43,441 nucleotides of DNA, taken from assembly GCA_031361295.1 (NCBI GenBank), contig JANMCN010000147.1, forward strand, positions 1 through 43,441, read 5' to 3'. The notes beneath the pieces were generated by a model. That model was not told where the DNA came from, searched no databases, and saw only the letters and a list, made by a program, of their open reading frames with translations. Shown here one piece after another: positions 17,025 to 25,647 of the stretch. The translations under genes were made by a program, and so were the position numbers. Origin of the DNA: JALZOC01 sp031361295 (GTDB lineage Bacteria > Acidobacteriota > Vicinamibacteria > Vicinamibacterales > 2-12-FULL-66-21). Position 1 is the stretch's first letter, and each line of letters begins with the position of its first letter.

Positions 17025-17480
17025 TCAACGCCGGAGAATCGGCAAGTAGCAGAGGGCGCCGATATACACGTCGAACACGGCGCAGCCGATCGAATACCAC
17101 CGAGGCGCCATCCCGTCCGGCAACGGCCAGCCGGGGCGGTGCGCCACATCGAGGACGGCGTGGGCGGCAAAGCCGAAGGCGAGCATGGTGAGCGCCTGGT
17201 GGGGATCTCTCACGAGGGTGGCGGCCGCGACCACGAAGAATCCGATCGACAGCGCCACGTCGAATCCGACGCCGAGTTGCGCTTCGTGGGCGACGGCCAG
17301 CCCCACGTAGGCACCCGCGGACATGGCGAGCAGCAGGGCGACGATTTGCGCCAGGCGGAGTTCGGAGACGAGCCGGTCGGGAGAGCTGACCGGGATCATC
17401 GTCGTGCGAACCGCCTGCCATGTGAGGCCCAGACCCAGGGCCGCGAATGCCACGAGCGTTGTGCGGAAACCTTCGGTCAC
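17025..17480 (-). CDS. Small multi-pass membrane protein, unknown
   Basis: I do not recognise this family. The 151 residues hold about five hydrophobic segments: TLVAFAALGLGLTW, LRLAQIVALLLAMSAGAYVGLAVA, VALSIGFFVVAAATLV, ALTMLAFGFAAHAVLDVAH and YSIGCAVFDVYIGALCYLPIL. Between the last two is a polar loop HRPGWPLPDGMAPRWYS that looks conserved in style. The frame is open far upstream; GTG 17480 is chosen because a TATACT box (17489-17494 on the minus strand) lies 8 nt before it, which would place the transcript start at the start codon. No Shine-Dalgarno is visible. It lies 63 bp upstream of the M4 protease gene on the same strand. Confidence 0.68.
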   Translation of the reverse strand: MTEGFRTTLVAFAALGLGLTWQAVRTTMIPVSSPDRLVSELRLAQIVALLLAMSAGAYVGLAVAHEAQLGVGFDVALSIGFFVVAAATLVRDPHQALTMLAFGFAAHAVLDVAHRPGWPLPDGMAPRWYSIGCAVFDVYIGALCYLPILRR

Positions 17481-17488
17481 GCTCGGAG

Positions 17489-17494
17489 AGTATA
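17489..17494 (-). promoter_or_regulatory. -10 box placing transcription at the GTG of the membrane protein
   Basis: TATACT on the minus strand, separated from GTG 17480 by 8 nt (CTCCGAGC). There is no Shine-Dalgarno between them, so a leaderless mRNA is likely. The -35 is not recognisable. Confidence 0.5.
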
Positions 17495-17598
17495 GCTGTT
17501 GACCGCGCCTTGAGACGGACCCGCGCTGCAAAGTCGGTGATCGCGCCCGGATCGCACCCACCGTAGTTGGCGCGCAGCTTCGGCTGCGCGTGCCGGGT

Positions 17599-18978
17599 CT
17601 ATCGAGCCTCCATGTGGTTGAGCGGGTCGATGCCGAACTCCGCCGGGTCCACTGGTGCGACGACGGACGGCGCCTCCTGGCCTCCTCGCGGCGCTTCCCA
17701 CAAGTTGCGGTCGTACGGCAGGTCGAGCCGCGTGCCGTCCGCGGCGCAGAGCACGCGGACGCGCGGACGATGCGGATCGGGGGCGTGTACTTCGGTGACG
17801 ACGGCCACTTCTCCCGTCGTGAGGCGGACAAGGTTGCCCGGAGGGTAGATGCCGAGCAACTGGACGAACCGCCGCACGAGGTGCTGATCGAACTGCGTGC
17901 CATCGTTGCGTTTGAGCACCGCGAGGATCCGATCGGTCGGGAACGCCTGCTGGTAGGCGCGCTGCGAGCGCATGGCGTCGTAGACGTCGGAGATGCCGCA
18001 GAGCATGGTGCCGAGATTCAATCCGCTGCGCTTCGCGGTCGCGGGATACCCCGTGCCGTCCTGCCGGAGGTGATGCTCGAAGGCCACGACCGGAGCGAGG
18101 ATCGGCATCTCCGGGGTCCGGCGCAGAATCTCCGCGCCGTCCACGGTGTGCCGCCGCATGATCGCGAACTCGTCGTCCGTCAGCTTGTCCGGCTTGTTCA
18201 GGATTTCCTTCGGGGTACGGACCTTCCCGATGTCGTGCATCAAGGCCGAGAGCCCGAACTCCCGCAGCAGACGCCCGTCGATGCCAAGCGCACGCGCCTG
18301 GCCCATCGTGAGGATCGACACGTTCACCATGTGGGTGAACGTGTAATTGTCGTAATTGCGCATGGCCGTGAGCGCGACGAGCGCCGTGCGATTCTGGGTA
18401 ACGGCGTCGGCCAGCCCTTCGATCGCCTGCAGGGCCGTCGGCAGGTCGGGTGCGCCCTCCGTCTCGGCGCTCTCCCAGGCGACCTGCGCCACCGACACCG
18501 CGCTCGAGTAGAGCTTGCGAATCGCGGCCATGTCGCTGCCGATCCCGTCGCTGCGTCGGTCTTCGGCGGTGATTCGCCCGACGCGGATATGGGCGAAGTG
18601 CCATGCCGTTTCAGGCACCTCGACTTTGCCGCCGAGGGCCGCCAGCGCGAGGATGAACGGGGCGATTTCCTGCTGCGTGACGCCTCGTTCGAACGAAACG
18701 CGCTCGATGAAGTGATCCTTCAGGCGCTTCACCAGTTCCGCCATGCCCAGGCTGGCCCTCGACATCGGCGTATCGGCGACGATGAGCTGAGACCCGACGA
18801 TTCCGATTGCGACGGACGGCTGACCGGCATGGAGCACCTTCAGCACGGCCAGCAGCCCTTCCACGTTGCGGCCGACGAGCGGATGATCGGGGGCGTAGAG
18901 CTGCGCCGCGCGCACGCCGGAGGCAAAACGGCGGAGCAACTCGTCGTACTGGCCGATGCGCGTCTGCAGGTCGGACAT
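17599..18978 (-). CDS. HD-GYP domain protein (probable cyclic-di-GMP phosphodiesterase)
   Basis: Predicted to hydrolyse cyclic di-GMP in the cytoplasm. It has 459 residues. An N-terminal domain (about 8-135, with AAQLYAPDHPLVG, GSQLIVADTP and ELVKRLKDHFIERVSF) appears related to the N-terminus of the HEAT-repeat protein just upstream. The HD-GYP domain (about 195-385) keeps the core residues: H248-D249 in HDIGK, the HH-x-R-x-DG-x-GYP signature at 302-312 (HHLRQDGTGYP), and ISDVYDAM. A C-terminal beta-rich part (about 380-459) follows. The ATG at 18978 has no clear Shine-Dalgarno. Heptamer array C lies between it and the HEAT gene. Confidence 0.92.
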   Translation of the reverse strand: MSDLQTRIGQYDELLRRFASGVRAAQLYAPDHPLVGRNVEGLLAVLKVLHAGQPSVAIGIVGSQLIVADTPMSRASLGMAELVKRLKDHFIERVSFERGVTQQEIAPFILALAALGGKVEVPETAWHFAHIRVGRITAEDRRSDGIGSDMAAIRKLYSSAVSVAQVAWESAETEGAPDLPTALQAIEGLADAVTQNRTALVALTAMRNYDNYTFTHMVNVSILTMGQARALGIDGRLLREFGLSALMHDIGKVRTPKEILNKPDKLTDDEFAIMRRHTVDGAEILRRTPEMPILAPVVAFEHHLRQDGTGYPATAKRSGLNLGTMLCGISDVYDAMRSQRAYQQAFPTDRILAVLKRNDGTQFDQHLVRRFVQLLGIYPPGNLVRLTTGEVAVVTEVHAPDPHRPRVRVLCAADGTRLDLPYDRNLWEAPRGGQEAPSVVAPVDPAEFGIDPLNHMEAR

Positions 18979-18990
18979 ATGGTGGTGATT

Positions 18991-19074
18991 CAGTTACCAG
19001 TTACCAGTTTCCAGTCCCTAGTCCCCAGTCCCCAATCCTCAATCCCCAATCCTCAATCCCCAATCCCTAATCCC
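18991..19074 (+). repeat. Heptamer array C (12 exact units)
   Basis: Twelve contiguous 7-bp units with no period slip: CAGTTAC x2, CAGTTTC, CAGTCCC, TAGTCCC, CAGTCCC, CAATCCT, CAATCCC, CAATCCT, CAATCCC x2, TAATCCC. They fill nearly all of the 100-bp gap between the stop of the HEAT-repeat gene (19079) and the start of the HD-GYP gene (18978). Units shift stepwise from CAGT-type to CAAT-type along the + strand. Single-stranded, it has little self-complementarity. Confidence 0.93.
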
Positions 19075-19078
19075 GATG

Positions 19079-21328
19079 TCACAGCCCCGCGAGCTGGCTG
19101 CGCGCGGCGACGCGAACGCCGCGGGGACCGGTCCGTGCCGCCGTGCGCAGCGCTTCAATCGCCTCGGCTGACCCGATCTTCCGCAGCGCGGCCGCAATCG
19201 TGGCGCGCCGGCGCCTCGTCCGCCCGGGCGCCCACCACTGGCCGTGCTTGAGGGCGGCCTCGAGGCCCGCGACCGCTTCGACCCCGGCCCCGGGGCCGAG
19301 TGCGGCGATCGCTTCAATCGCGGCCGCGTACAGGTGCGGCAGCGACCCCGGGTCCATGCGCCGCAACAGGAACGAGAAAAACGGCACCGCGCGTTTGTCG
19401 CGAATCCCCATCAGATCGCTCGCCAGTGTCTGTTGCGCCGTTCCAGCCTTCGTCGTGAGCGCCGCGAGGAGGAGCGCCGACGCGTCGTCGCTCCCGTTCA
19501 AGGCCAGGCCCTGGACGGCTTCCCGGCGGACGAGCGGCTCCGCGTCCGTGAGCAGCGGCACCAGCTCCTTCAATCCTTCGGTGCCGCCGAACTCGCGCAG
19601 CAGGTAGGCCGCCGTGCGCCGCACCTCCCAGTTCGGCGCGCTCATGAGCTGCTGCACCGCTTCCCGGCCGCTCGCGCCGAATCCGAGGAGAATCTCCCGG
19701 AGCCGGCGGCGCGATCGCGCATCCTGCTCGCTCGACAGCACTTCGGCCAGCGGCGCGACGGCGGCCGTGCCCATCGCGTGGCAGATGCGCTTGAACCGTT
19801 CGTATCCCTCGTCCTGCGCGGTGCGCAGGTGCGCGGCCACGTGCTTCATCATCGATCCACGGCCGAAGCGCTCGAGGGCGGCGCGGGCGTGCGGTTGCCG
19901 TTCCGGATCGGAGGCGCCCTGGTCGATGACCGCTTCGGCAAGCTGCCAGGCGAGGTCGAAATAGCCGACCCGGACGAGATCATCCGCGTGCCCGGCGATC
20001 GTCTGGGCAATGTCGCGCCAGCGCAGCGGGTCCGTTTCGATGAGGAGCAGATCGACGAGCAGCTGATGATCGAGTCCGCGAAGCGCCGCATCGCCCACCG
20101 TCGCAAGCCATGAGGCGACCCGCTCCGGCGGATCGTCGCTCGTCGACTCGACCATCACCGCCCGGTTGCGCGCGCTCGCCAGCTCCCGGCCATATTCCGA
20201 CGACACGAAACTGTCGTCCGAGTACGACGTGAGCATGCCCTCGACGCGGCCCCACAACTCCGGGTCGTCGCCGACCTCCGACGCGGAGACCTCCGCCTCG
20301 GCGAGGGCGAGCAGCTGCCGCTGGCGGTCGCGTTCCGGGACCAGCGCCTGGAATGCCTGCGCGAGCCGATCCGTCGCGCCCCCTTCCGCGATTACCGAAC
20401 CGGCCACGAACTGCGCCACCGACGCGTCGGTCATGCGCTCGGTCGTTGCGCCGACCACGTTGATCGCGCCGGCCATCGCTTCGGGTCGATCGCGCGTGGC
20501 GAGCAGCGCGACCATGTCCTCCGCGGTCAGCCGCCCCGCGGCATGCCCCATCTGCCGGAACATGGCGTCGAGCTTGTCCGGCCCGGCCCGCGCGAGGTGC
20601 TCGGCGAGACCGCGCAGGAGGTTGAGGAAGGCCGCGGTCTTGAGGTCCGGCCCCTGCCCGGCCACGCGCGCCTCGAGCTCCGCCATCAGCTCTTCGAGCT
20701 TGGCGGAATCGCCGATGAGCTGCAGCAGCGCATCGGCCGCGGCATCGTCCAGATCCAGCTGCGGTCCGGCAAGCGCCGCCGCCAGGATCTGGTCGATCGT
20801 GGCGGCGAGCCCCTGCTTCTCGCGCAACACCTCGGCGTAGTCGATTTCGATGATTTCGAGGCTCGGCCCGCCGGCGGTCGTCCAGAGGCGCGCGATGCCT
20901 CCATCGGCCCGGACTTCCTCCGGCGTGCGCGCGAGGAGCAGCAGCAGCGTTCGCCAGGAGACCGCGTCGGCGCCGACGTTGACCGTCAACGCCCCGATCA
21001 GGTGCCGGTGCAGGACCTCCGCAAGCTCCGCGAGCGCGGGGTCAGGCCTGGGCGGGGCCGCGCCGTCGAGCAGCAGCGCTCCGGCCCTGACCTGGAGGCG
21101 AAACGGACCCGAGTCGTTCAGCCGGGTCGTGGCCTGCGCAAGGCGCCCGAGCGACGCCCCGATTGCCGGATGGCTGCCGGGATACAGTGCCACCGCGCGT
21201 GCCGCGCCCTTGCAGGCCCGGGCGAATTCGGCGAACCTCGCTGCGGCTTCGGGCGAGAGCGCCGGTGGAACAGGCTCGGGCGTGGTCATCAAGGCCAACG
21301 GGTCGATCCGGACGACGACGCGGTCCAT
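19079..21328 (-). CDS. HEAT-repeat protein with an HD-GYP-associated N-terminal domain
   Basis: Large soluble scaffold-like protein of 749 residues with no signal peptide or membrane segment. Its N-terminal domain (about 27-175: AVALYPGSHPAIG, VRAGALLLDGAAP, LAELAEVLHRHLIGALTV, then LEIIEIDYAEVLREK) parallels the N-terminus of the neighbouring HD-GYP protein. The middle is all helical. The C-terminal third carries HEAT repeats, for example PNWEVRRTAAYLLREFGG, AEPLVRREAVQGLALNG and SAEAIEALRTAARTG. It probably acts in protein-protein contacts, perhaps with the HD-GYP protein; the activity is unknown. ATG 21328 is taken because GGGACGAG precedes it; ATG 21289 (MTTPEPVPP) is also possible. Confidence 0.85.
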   Translation of the reverse strand: MDRVVVRIDPLALMTTPEPVPPALSPEAAARFAEFARACKGAARAVALYPGSHPAIGASLGRLAQATTRLNDSGPFRLQVRAGALLLDGAAPPRPDPALAELAEVLHRHLIGALTVNVGADAVSWRTLLLLLARTPEEVRADGGIARLWTTAGGPSLEIIEIDYAEVLREKQGLAATIDQILAAALAGPQLDLDDAAADALLQLIGDSAKLEELMAELEARVAGQGPDLKTAAFLNLLRGLAEHLARAGPDKLDAMFRQMGHAAGRLTAEDMVALLATRDRPEAMAGAINVVGATTERMTDASVAQFVAGSVIAEGGATDRLAQAFQALVPERDRQRQLLALAEAEVSASEVGDDPELWGRVEGMLTSYSDDSFVSSEYGRELASARNRAVMVESTSDDPPERVASWLATVGDAALRGLDHQLLVDLLLIETDPLRWRDIAQTIAGHADDLVRVGYFDLAWQLAEAVIDQGASDPERQPHARAALERFGRGSMMKHVAAHLRTAQDEGYERFKRICHAMGTAAVAPLAEVLSSEQDARSRRRLREILLGFGASGREAVQQLMSAPNWEVRRTAAYLLREFGGTEGLKELVPLLTDAEPLVRREAVQGLALNGSDDASALLLAALTTKAGTAQQTLASDLMGIRDKRAVPFFSFLLRRMDPGSLPHLYAAAIEAIAALGPGAGVEAVAGLEAALKHGQWWAPGRTRRRRATIAAALRKIGSAEAIEALRTAARTGPRGVRVAARSQLAGL

Positions 21329-21448
21329 CGCTCGTCCCGCGGCGCTCGCCGTGCGTGCGCGACACAGCCGGACGCGCGGCGCGGGATCCCGGGCGAGAGC
21401 GGCGGCACCTCTGACATTTGGGCTATGCGGTCGCTGGTAATTCTAATC

Positions 21449-21454
21449 TATAGT
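21449..21454 (+). promoter_or_regulatory. Possible -10 box of the nucleoside operon
   Basis: TATAGT inside an AT-rich island (about 21413-21470) in the 183-bp divergent gap between the HEAT-repeat gene and deoA. No good -35 is seen. The same island, read on the other strand, could serve the HEAT gene. Start of deoA is 57 nt further on. Confidence 0.4.
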
Positions 21455-21511
21455 AATGTCCGGGTTTAGCCGATCCGCACCGGCCCCCGCTCCTGACCCC
21501 CACTTACCTGC

Positions 21512-22831
21512 ATGCGCGCGGTCGACGTCATACGGCACAAGCGCGACGGCGGCACCTTGGACCGCGAGGAAATCGATTTCTTCGTCCAGGGCGTGACCGG
21601 GGGCGGTTTTCCGGACTACCAGGCGTCCGCGCTGCTGATGGCGATCCTCCTCCGGGGGATGTCGGCCGCCGAGACGGCCGCGCTCACGGATGCCATGGTC
21701 CGTTCCGGAGTCCGCGTCGACTACCCGGGTATCGACGGTCTTCCGGTCGATAAGCACAGCACCGGCGGCGTCGGCGACAAGACCTCCCTCATCCTGGCGC
21801 CCCTCGCGGCCGCCTGCGGCGCCTATGTCCCCATGATGTCCGGCCGGGGCCTCGGGCATACCGGCGGCACGCTCGACAAGCTCGAGTCGATCCCCGGTTT
21901 CCGCACCGCGCTCTCCCTTGCCGAGCTGCGGACCGCCCTCGCGGATATCGGGTGCGCGCTCATCGGCCAGACCTCGGAAATCGCCCCCGCCGATCGCATT
22001 CTCTATGCCCTTCGCGACGTGACCGGCACGGTGGAAAGCATTCCGCTCATCTGCGCGTCCATCATGAGCAAGAAGATCGCGGAAGGCATCGGCGGCCTGG
22101 TGCTGGATGTCAAGACCGGGGTCGGTGCGTTCATGAAAACCCCCGAGGCCTCGCGTCAACTGGCCGAGTCGCTCGTGGCGATCGGCATCGCCTCCGGTGT
22201 CCGCACCGAAGCGCTGATAACCTCCATGGACGCGCCCCTCGGCCGGATGGTCGGCAACGCCCTCGAGGTCATCGAGTCGATTGAGACACTGAAGGGTCGC
22301 GGCCCCGCGGATCTCGAATCGCTCTCCGTCACGCTCGCCGCACGCATGCTCATCGCGGCCGGGCTGGAGCGCGACGAAGCCGCCGCCGAGACGCGCATCC
22401 GTGCGGCGCTCAACTCGGGATCCGCGCTCGACACGTTTCGCCGCATCGTCGAGCGCCAGGGCGGCAACCCCGCCGTGGTGGACGATTACGCCCTGCTCCC
22501 GTCCGCGCCGGATCGACACGCGGTCCGGGCCCTGCGCCCGGGATACGTGGCGGCCGTGCATGCCGAGAAGGTGGGTCGTGCGGCGGTGGCACTCGGCGCC
22601 GGCCGCGCGACGCTGGACGACGTGATCGATCCGGGTGTGGGCATCGACGTGCGGTGCCCGCCGGGTACGCGCGTGGACGAGGGCGAAGCCGTGCTGATGG
22701 TGCACCATCGGGCGGGCCGCGGGCTCGGGGACGCGCTGGCGCTGCTGGGGTCCGCGGTCCACGTCGAAGATGCCCCTCCACTGCTCCGTCCGTTGATCGT
22801 CGACCGCATCGCGTATCGCGCGGCATCCTGA
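21512..22831 (+). CDS. deoA: Thymidine/pyrimidine-nucleoside phosphorylase
   Basis: Phosphorolysis of thymidine or uridine to base plus (deoxy)ribose 1-phosphate. It has 439 residues, like DeoA and Pdp. Conserved segments are the phosphate site KHSTGGVGDKTSL, MSGRGLGHTGGTLDKLESIPG, ICASIMSKKIAEGI, VLDVKTGVGAFM and a C-terminal PYNP domain (PGYVAAVHAEKVGRAAVALGAGR). It is first in an operon that supplies nucleosides (CNT transporter) and cleaves purine nucleosides (PNP) and deaminates cytidine. DeoA versus pyrimidine-nucleoside phosphorylase specificity cannot be decided from sequence alone. Confidence 0.95.
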   Translation: MRAVDVIRHKRDGGTLDREEIDFFVQGVTGGGFPDYQASALLMAILLRGMSAAETAALTDAMVRSGVRVDYPGIDGLPVDKHSTGGVGDKTSLILAPLAAACGAYVPMMSGRGLGHTGGTLDKLESIPGFRTALSLAELRTALADIGCALIGQTSEIAPADRILYALRDVTGTVESIPLICASIMSKKIAEGIGGLVLDVKTGVGAFMKTPEASRQLAESLVAIGIASGVRTEALITSMDAPLGRMVGNALEVIESIETLKGRGPADLESLSVTLAARMLIAAGLERDEAAAETRIRAALNSGSALDTFRRIVERQGGNPAVVDDYALLPSAPDRHAVRALRPGYVAAVHAEKVGRAAVALGAGRATLDDVIDPGVGIDVRCPPGTRVDEGEAVLMVHHRAGRGLGDALALLGSAVHVEDAPPLLRPLIVDRIAYRAAS

Positions 22832-22850
22832 ATGTTCCCGAGGTGGTCTG

Positions 22851-24221
22851 ATGAGTGAGGTAGTCGGCGCTGCGGAGCCCGTGCGGCCGATCCGCATGCC
22901 GTACGACATGCGCGACCTGTCCGTCATCGGCGCTGCGACGGCCGGCGCGGTCCTCGTCGCGCTCGTGGCGCAGTTCGGCGGGGTTCCGCGTGTCCAGCCG
23001 CTCGTCGGCCTGATCGTGATCATGACGATCGCCTACACCCTCTCGACGAACCGCCGCGCGATCGACCTGCGCACGGTGGCCTGGGGGCTGAGCCTGCAGA
23101 TGGTCTTTGCGCTGCTCGTGCTGAAGACCGCGGCGGGCCAGCGTGTCTTCCAGACGCTCGGCGGCGCCATCAACCGCCTGCTCGATTTCGCGTTCGTCGG
23201 ATCGAGCTTCGTCTTCGGCCCGCTCGGCGACAAAGTCGTCTGGCCTCGCATCATGACGGCGGTGCTCGGGCCCGAGGGGGCGCGATACGGCGTCGTGTTC
23301 GCGTTCCAGGTGCTGCCGACGATCATCTTCATCGCCGCGCTCTTCGCGATCCTGTACTACTTCGGCGTCATGCAGCTGGTCGTCCGCGCGTTCGCCGTCG
23401 TGATGCGGCGGATGATGCGGGCCTCGGGCGCCGAGTCGCTGAATGTCGCCGCGAGCATATTCATGGGCCAGACCGAGGCCCCCCTGACCATCCGGCCGTA
23501 CCTGCCGCGGATGACCGAATCGGAGCTCATGACCGTCATGACCTCGGGTATGGCGCACATCTCGGGCGGCATCATGGCGGCGTACATCCTGTTCGGTATC
23601 GAAGCGCAGCATCTGCTGACCGCCGTGATCATGACGGCTCCCGGCACGCTGATGATGGCCAAGATCTTCGTGCCTGAGACCGAAGTCCCCGAGACCATGG
23701 GCACGGTGCGGCTCGAGATCGCGCGCACGGACGTCAACGTGATCGACGCGGCCGGACGCGGCACCGGGGAGGGTCTTGCGCTCGCCCTGAACGTCGGCGC
23801 GATGCTGATCTCGTTTCTCGCGCTCATCGCTCTCGTCAACGCGGTGCTCGGCCTCGCCGGGCTCAGCCTGCAGCAGATTTTCGGCTATGTGTTCGCGCCG
23901 GTCGCGTGGAGCATGGGGGTGCCGTGGAAAGACGCGCCGACGATTGGCAACCTGCTCGGCACGCGGATGGCGCTCAACGAGTTCGTCGCCTATTCCCAGC
24001 TCGGCCCGATGAAGGCGGTTCTCGATCCGCGTTCGTTCACGATTGCGACCTTCGCGCTCTGCGGCTTTGCGAACTTCAGCTCGATCGGCATCCAGATCGG
24101 CGGCATCGGCGCGCTCGCCCCCACGCGGCGCCACGACCTCGCCAGGCTCGGGCTGCGCGCGATGCTGGCCGGCACGCTCGCGAATTTCGTCACGGCGACG
24201 ATCGCCGGGTTCCTGCTGTGA
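22851..24221 (+). CDS. nupC: Concentrative nucleoside transporter (NupC/CNT family)
   Basis: Inner-membrane Na+- or H+-coupled nucleoside uptake. It has 456 residues and about ten membrane segments. CNT signatures are present: GQTEAPLTIRPYLPRMTESEL in the first nucleoside-binding half, and NEFVAYSQL and CGFANFSSIGIQIGGIGALAP in the second. An extra N-terminal helix (about 22-40) makes it longer than E. coli NupC. GAGG precedes the ATG by 8 nt, and the stop overlaps the PNP start (GTGA). Placed between two nucleoside phosphorylases it evidently feeds them. Confidence 0.94.
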   Translation: MSEVVGAAEPVRPIRMPYDMRDLSVIGAATAGAVLVALVAQFGGVPRVQPLVGLIVIMTIAYTLSTNRRAIDLRTVAWGLSLQMVFALLVLKTAAGQRVFQTLGGAINRLLDFAFVGSSFVFGPLGDKVVWPRIMTAVLGPEGARYGVVFAFQVLPTIIFIAALFAILYYFGVMQLVVRAFAVVMRRMMRASGAESLNVAASIFMGQTEAPLTIRPYLPRMTESELMTVMTSGMAHISGGIMAAYILFGIEAQHLLTAVIMTAPGTLMMAKIFVPETEVPETMGTVRLEIARTDVNVIDAAGRGTGEGLALALNVGAMLISFLALIALVNAVLGLAGLSLQQIFGYVFAPVAWSMGVPWKDAPTIGNLLGTRMALNEFVAYSQLGPMKAVLDPRSFTIATFALCGFANFSSIGIQIGGIGALAPTRRHDLARLGLRAMLAGTLANFVTATIAGFLL

Positions 24222-25039
24222 CGGACGCGTCTGCGCTCGTCGAGGAGGCGGCGAACGACCTCCGCCGGCGAATCGGCGAGCCGCCGCAGATCGCCGTCGT
24301 GCTGGGTTCAGGGCTCGGGGACTTCGCCGCGTCGCTCCGCGACGCCATCAGCATCCCCTACGCCGATATCCCGAACTGGCCGCTCTCCCGGGTCATCGGC
24401 CATGCCGGTACTCTCGTCGTCGGCGCCCTGGGAGGCCGCAGGGTGGCGGCGCTCAGCGGGCGGGCTCATTTCTACGAGGGGCACTCGCTCCAGACCGCCG
24501 CGTTCGCGACCCGGGTCGCCGGACGCCTGGGTGTGCGGACGATAGTCCTTACGAATGCGGCGGGCGGGATCAACCGTGCGTTCAAGCCGGGAACCCTGAT
24601 GGTGATCGACGATCACATCAACCTGATGGGGAGCAGCCCCCTGTTCGGTCCGAACGACGAGCGCCTGGGTCCGCGCTTTCCCGACATGACGGAAGCCTAT
24701 TCGAAACGGCTCCGGCAGATCGCCGATGCTGCGGCCGCGTCCCGCGGCCTCGCGGTCGCCCACGGAATCTATGCCGCCATGCACGGGCCCAGCTACGAAA
24801 CGCCCGCCGAGATCCGATTTCTCCGCACGATCGGGGCGGACGCGGTCGGGATGTCGACCGTGCCTGAGACGATCGCCGCCCGGCACATGGGGATTGAGGT
24901 GTTGGGGATTTCATGCATCACGAACCCCGCCGCCGGCGTGCTGCCCCAGCCGCTCGTGCACGACGACGTCATGGAAGTCGCGCGCCGGGTCCGAGGAGAC
25001 TTCTCAGCGCTTCTGGAGGCCATCATTGAGCGACTCTGA
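24218..25039 (+). CDS. punA: Purine nucleoside phosphorylase (trimeric type)
   Basis: Cleaves inosine/guanosine-type nucleosides with phosphate to base and ribose 1-phosphate. It has 273 residues. Motifs: phosphate loop VVLGSGLGDF, GHAGTLVVG, SGRAHFYEGHS, TNAAGGIN, base and sugar site MHGPSYETPAE, and VGMSTVPETIAARHMG. Start GTG 24218 overlaps the transporter stop by 4 bp, so translation is coupled. A role as methylthioadenosine or 5'-deoxyadenosine phosphorylase is conceivable because mtnA lies two genes downstream, but the motifs look like ordinary PNP. Confidence 0.93.
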   Translation: MTDASALVEEAANDLRRRIGEPPQIAVVLGSGLGDFAASLRDAISIPYADIPNWPLSRVIGHAGTLVVGALGGRRVAALSGRAHFYEGHSLQTAAFATRVAGRLGVRTIVLTNAAGGINRAFKPGTLMVIDDHINLMGSSPLFGPNDERLGPRFPDMTEAYSKRLRQIADAAAASRGLAVAHGIYAAMHGPSYETPAEIRFLRTIGADAVGMSTVPETIAARHMGIEVLGISCITNPAAGVLPQPLVHDDVMEVARRVRGDFSALLEAIIERL

Positions 25040-25640
25040 CGGATCGAAGGAGGCCGTGCGCCGCGGTCAGCCGGCTCCGCGCGCAGGCGACAGGCGCAGC
25101 GGCACCGAGCGCCGCCTTCCGCCTCTCAAGGCCGCACCGCCCACTGTGCCAGACCGCCGGAAGGGCCAGCGCCGCACCGGGCGGGACCGCCGCAGCGAAC
25201 GCGGCTGGCAGCCCGTCACGATCGAGCCGACAACGGCGGAGTACGTCAACCAGGAACTGGTGCTCGTCGCCATGGCGGCCGACGCGCGGACACGCGCGCA
25301 CGCGCAGTACTCCCACTTCAAGGTCGGGGCCGCGCTCGAGACCGATGACGGCCGCATCATCGGCGGCTGCAACATCGAGAACGCCACCTACGGGCTGACT
25401 CTCTGCGCCGAACGTGTCGCCCTCGTCAAGGCGCTCTCCGACGGCGACGCGGTGTTCACCCGGATGGCGGTGGTCGCCGACACCGACACCCCGACCCCGC
25501 CGTGCGGGCCCTGCCGTCAACTGCTCTGGGAGTATTGCGGCGACATCGATATCATTCTTGGGAACCTGGACGGGCCGACGGCCCGGATGAGGCTGTCGGC
25601 GCTGTTGCCGCTGCCGTTCGACAGGCGACTGCTGGGATAA
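25026..25640 (+). CDS. cdd: Cytidine deaminase with an arginine-rich N-terminal extension
   Basis: Zinc hydrolase that converts cytidine/deoxycytidine to uridine forms for the phosphorylase. The catalytic domain (about residues 75-200) has the zinc and proton-shuttle motif TLCAER and the second zinc motif PPCGPCRQ; FKVGAALET and GGCNIENATYG are also typical. About 70 residues precede it, rich in Arg with RR-spaced runs (GDRRSGTERR, PDRRKGQRRTGRDRRS), which normal ~130-residue enzymes lack. TTG 25026 is chosen because GGAGG lies 6 nt upstream; GTG 25056 has GAAGGAGG only 2 nt away. With the TTG start it overlaps the PNP gene by 14 bp. Confidence 0.85.
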   Translation: MSDSDGSKEAVRRGQPAPRAGDRRSGTERRLPPLKAAPPTVPDRRKGQRRTGRDRRSERGWQPVTIEPTTAEYVNQELVLVAMAADARTRAHAQYSHFKVGAALETDDGRIIGGCNIENATYGLTLCAERVALVKALSDGDAVFTRMAVVADTDTPTPPCGPCRQLLWEYCGDIDIILGNLDGPTARMRLSALLPLPFDRRLLG

Positions 25641-25647
25641 CACACAC

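Noticed and set aside
15162..17495. 777-codon + strand frame opposite the M4 protease and barrel genes
   Set aside because: It runs antisense to proteins with intact catalytic motifs and shows no recognisable domain; its composition is that of a codon-phase shadow.
18991..19074. CRISPR array or mobile-element end
   Set aside because: The units are 7 bp with no spacers, no flanking cas genes or transposase, and the same pattern occurs at several unrelated gaps.
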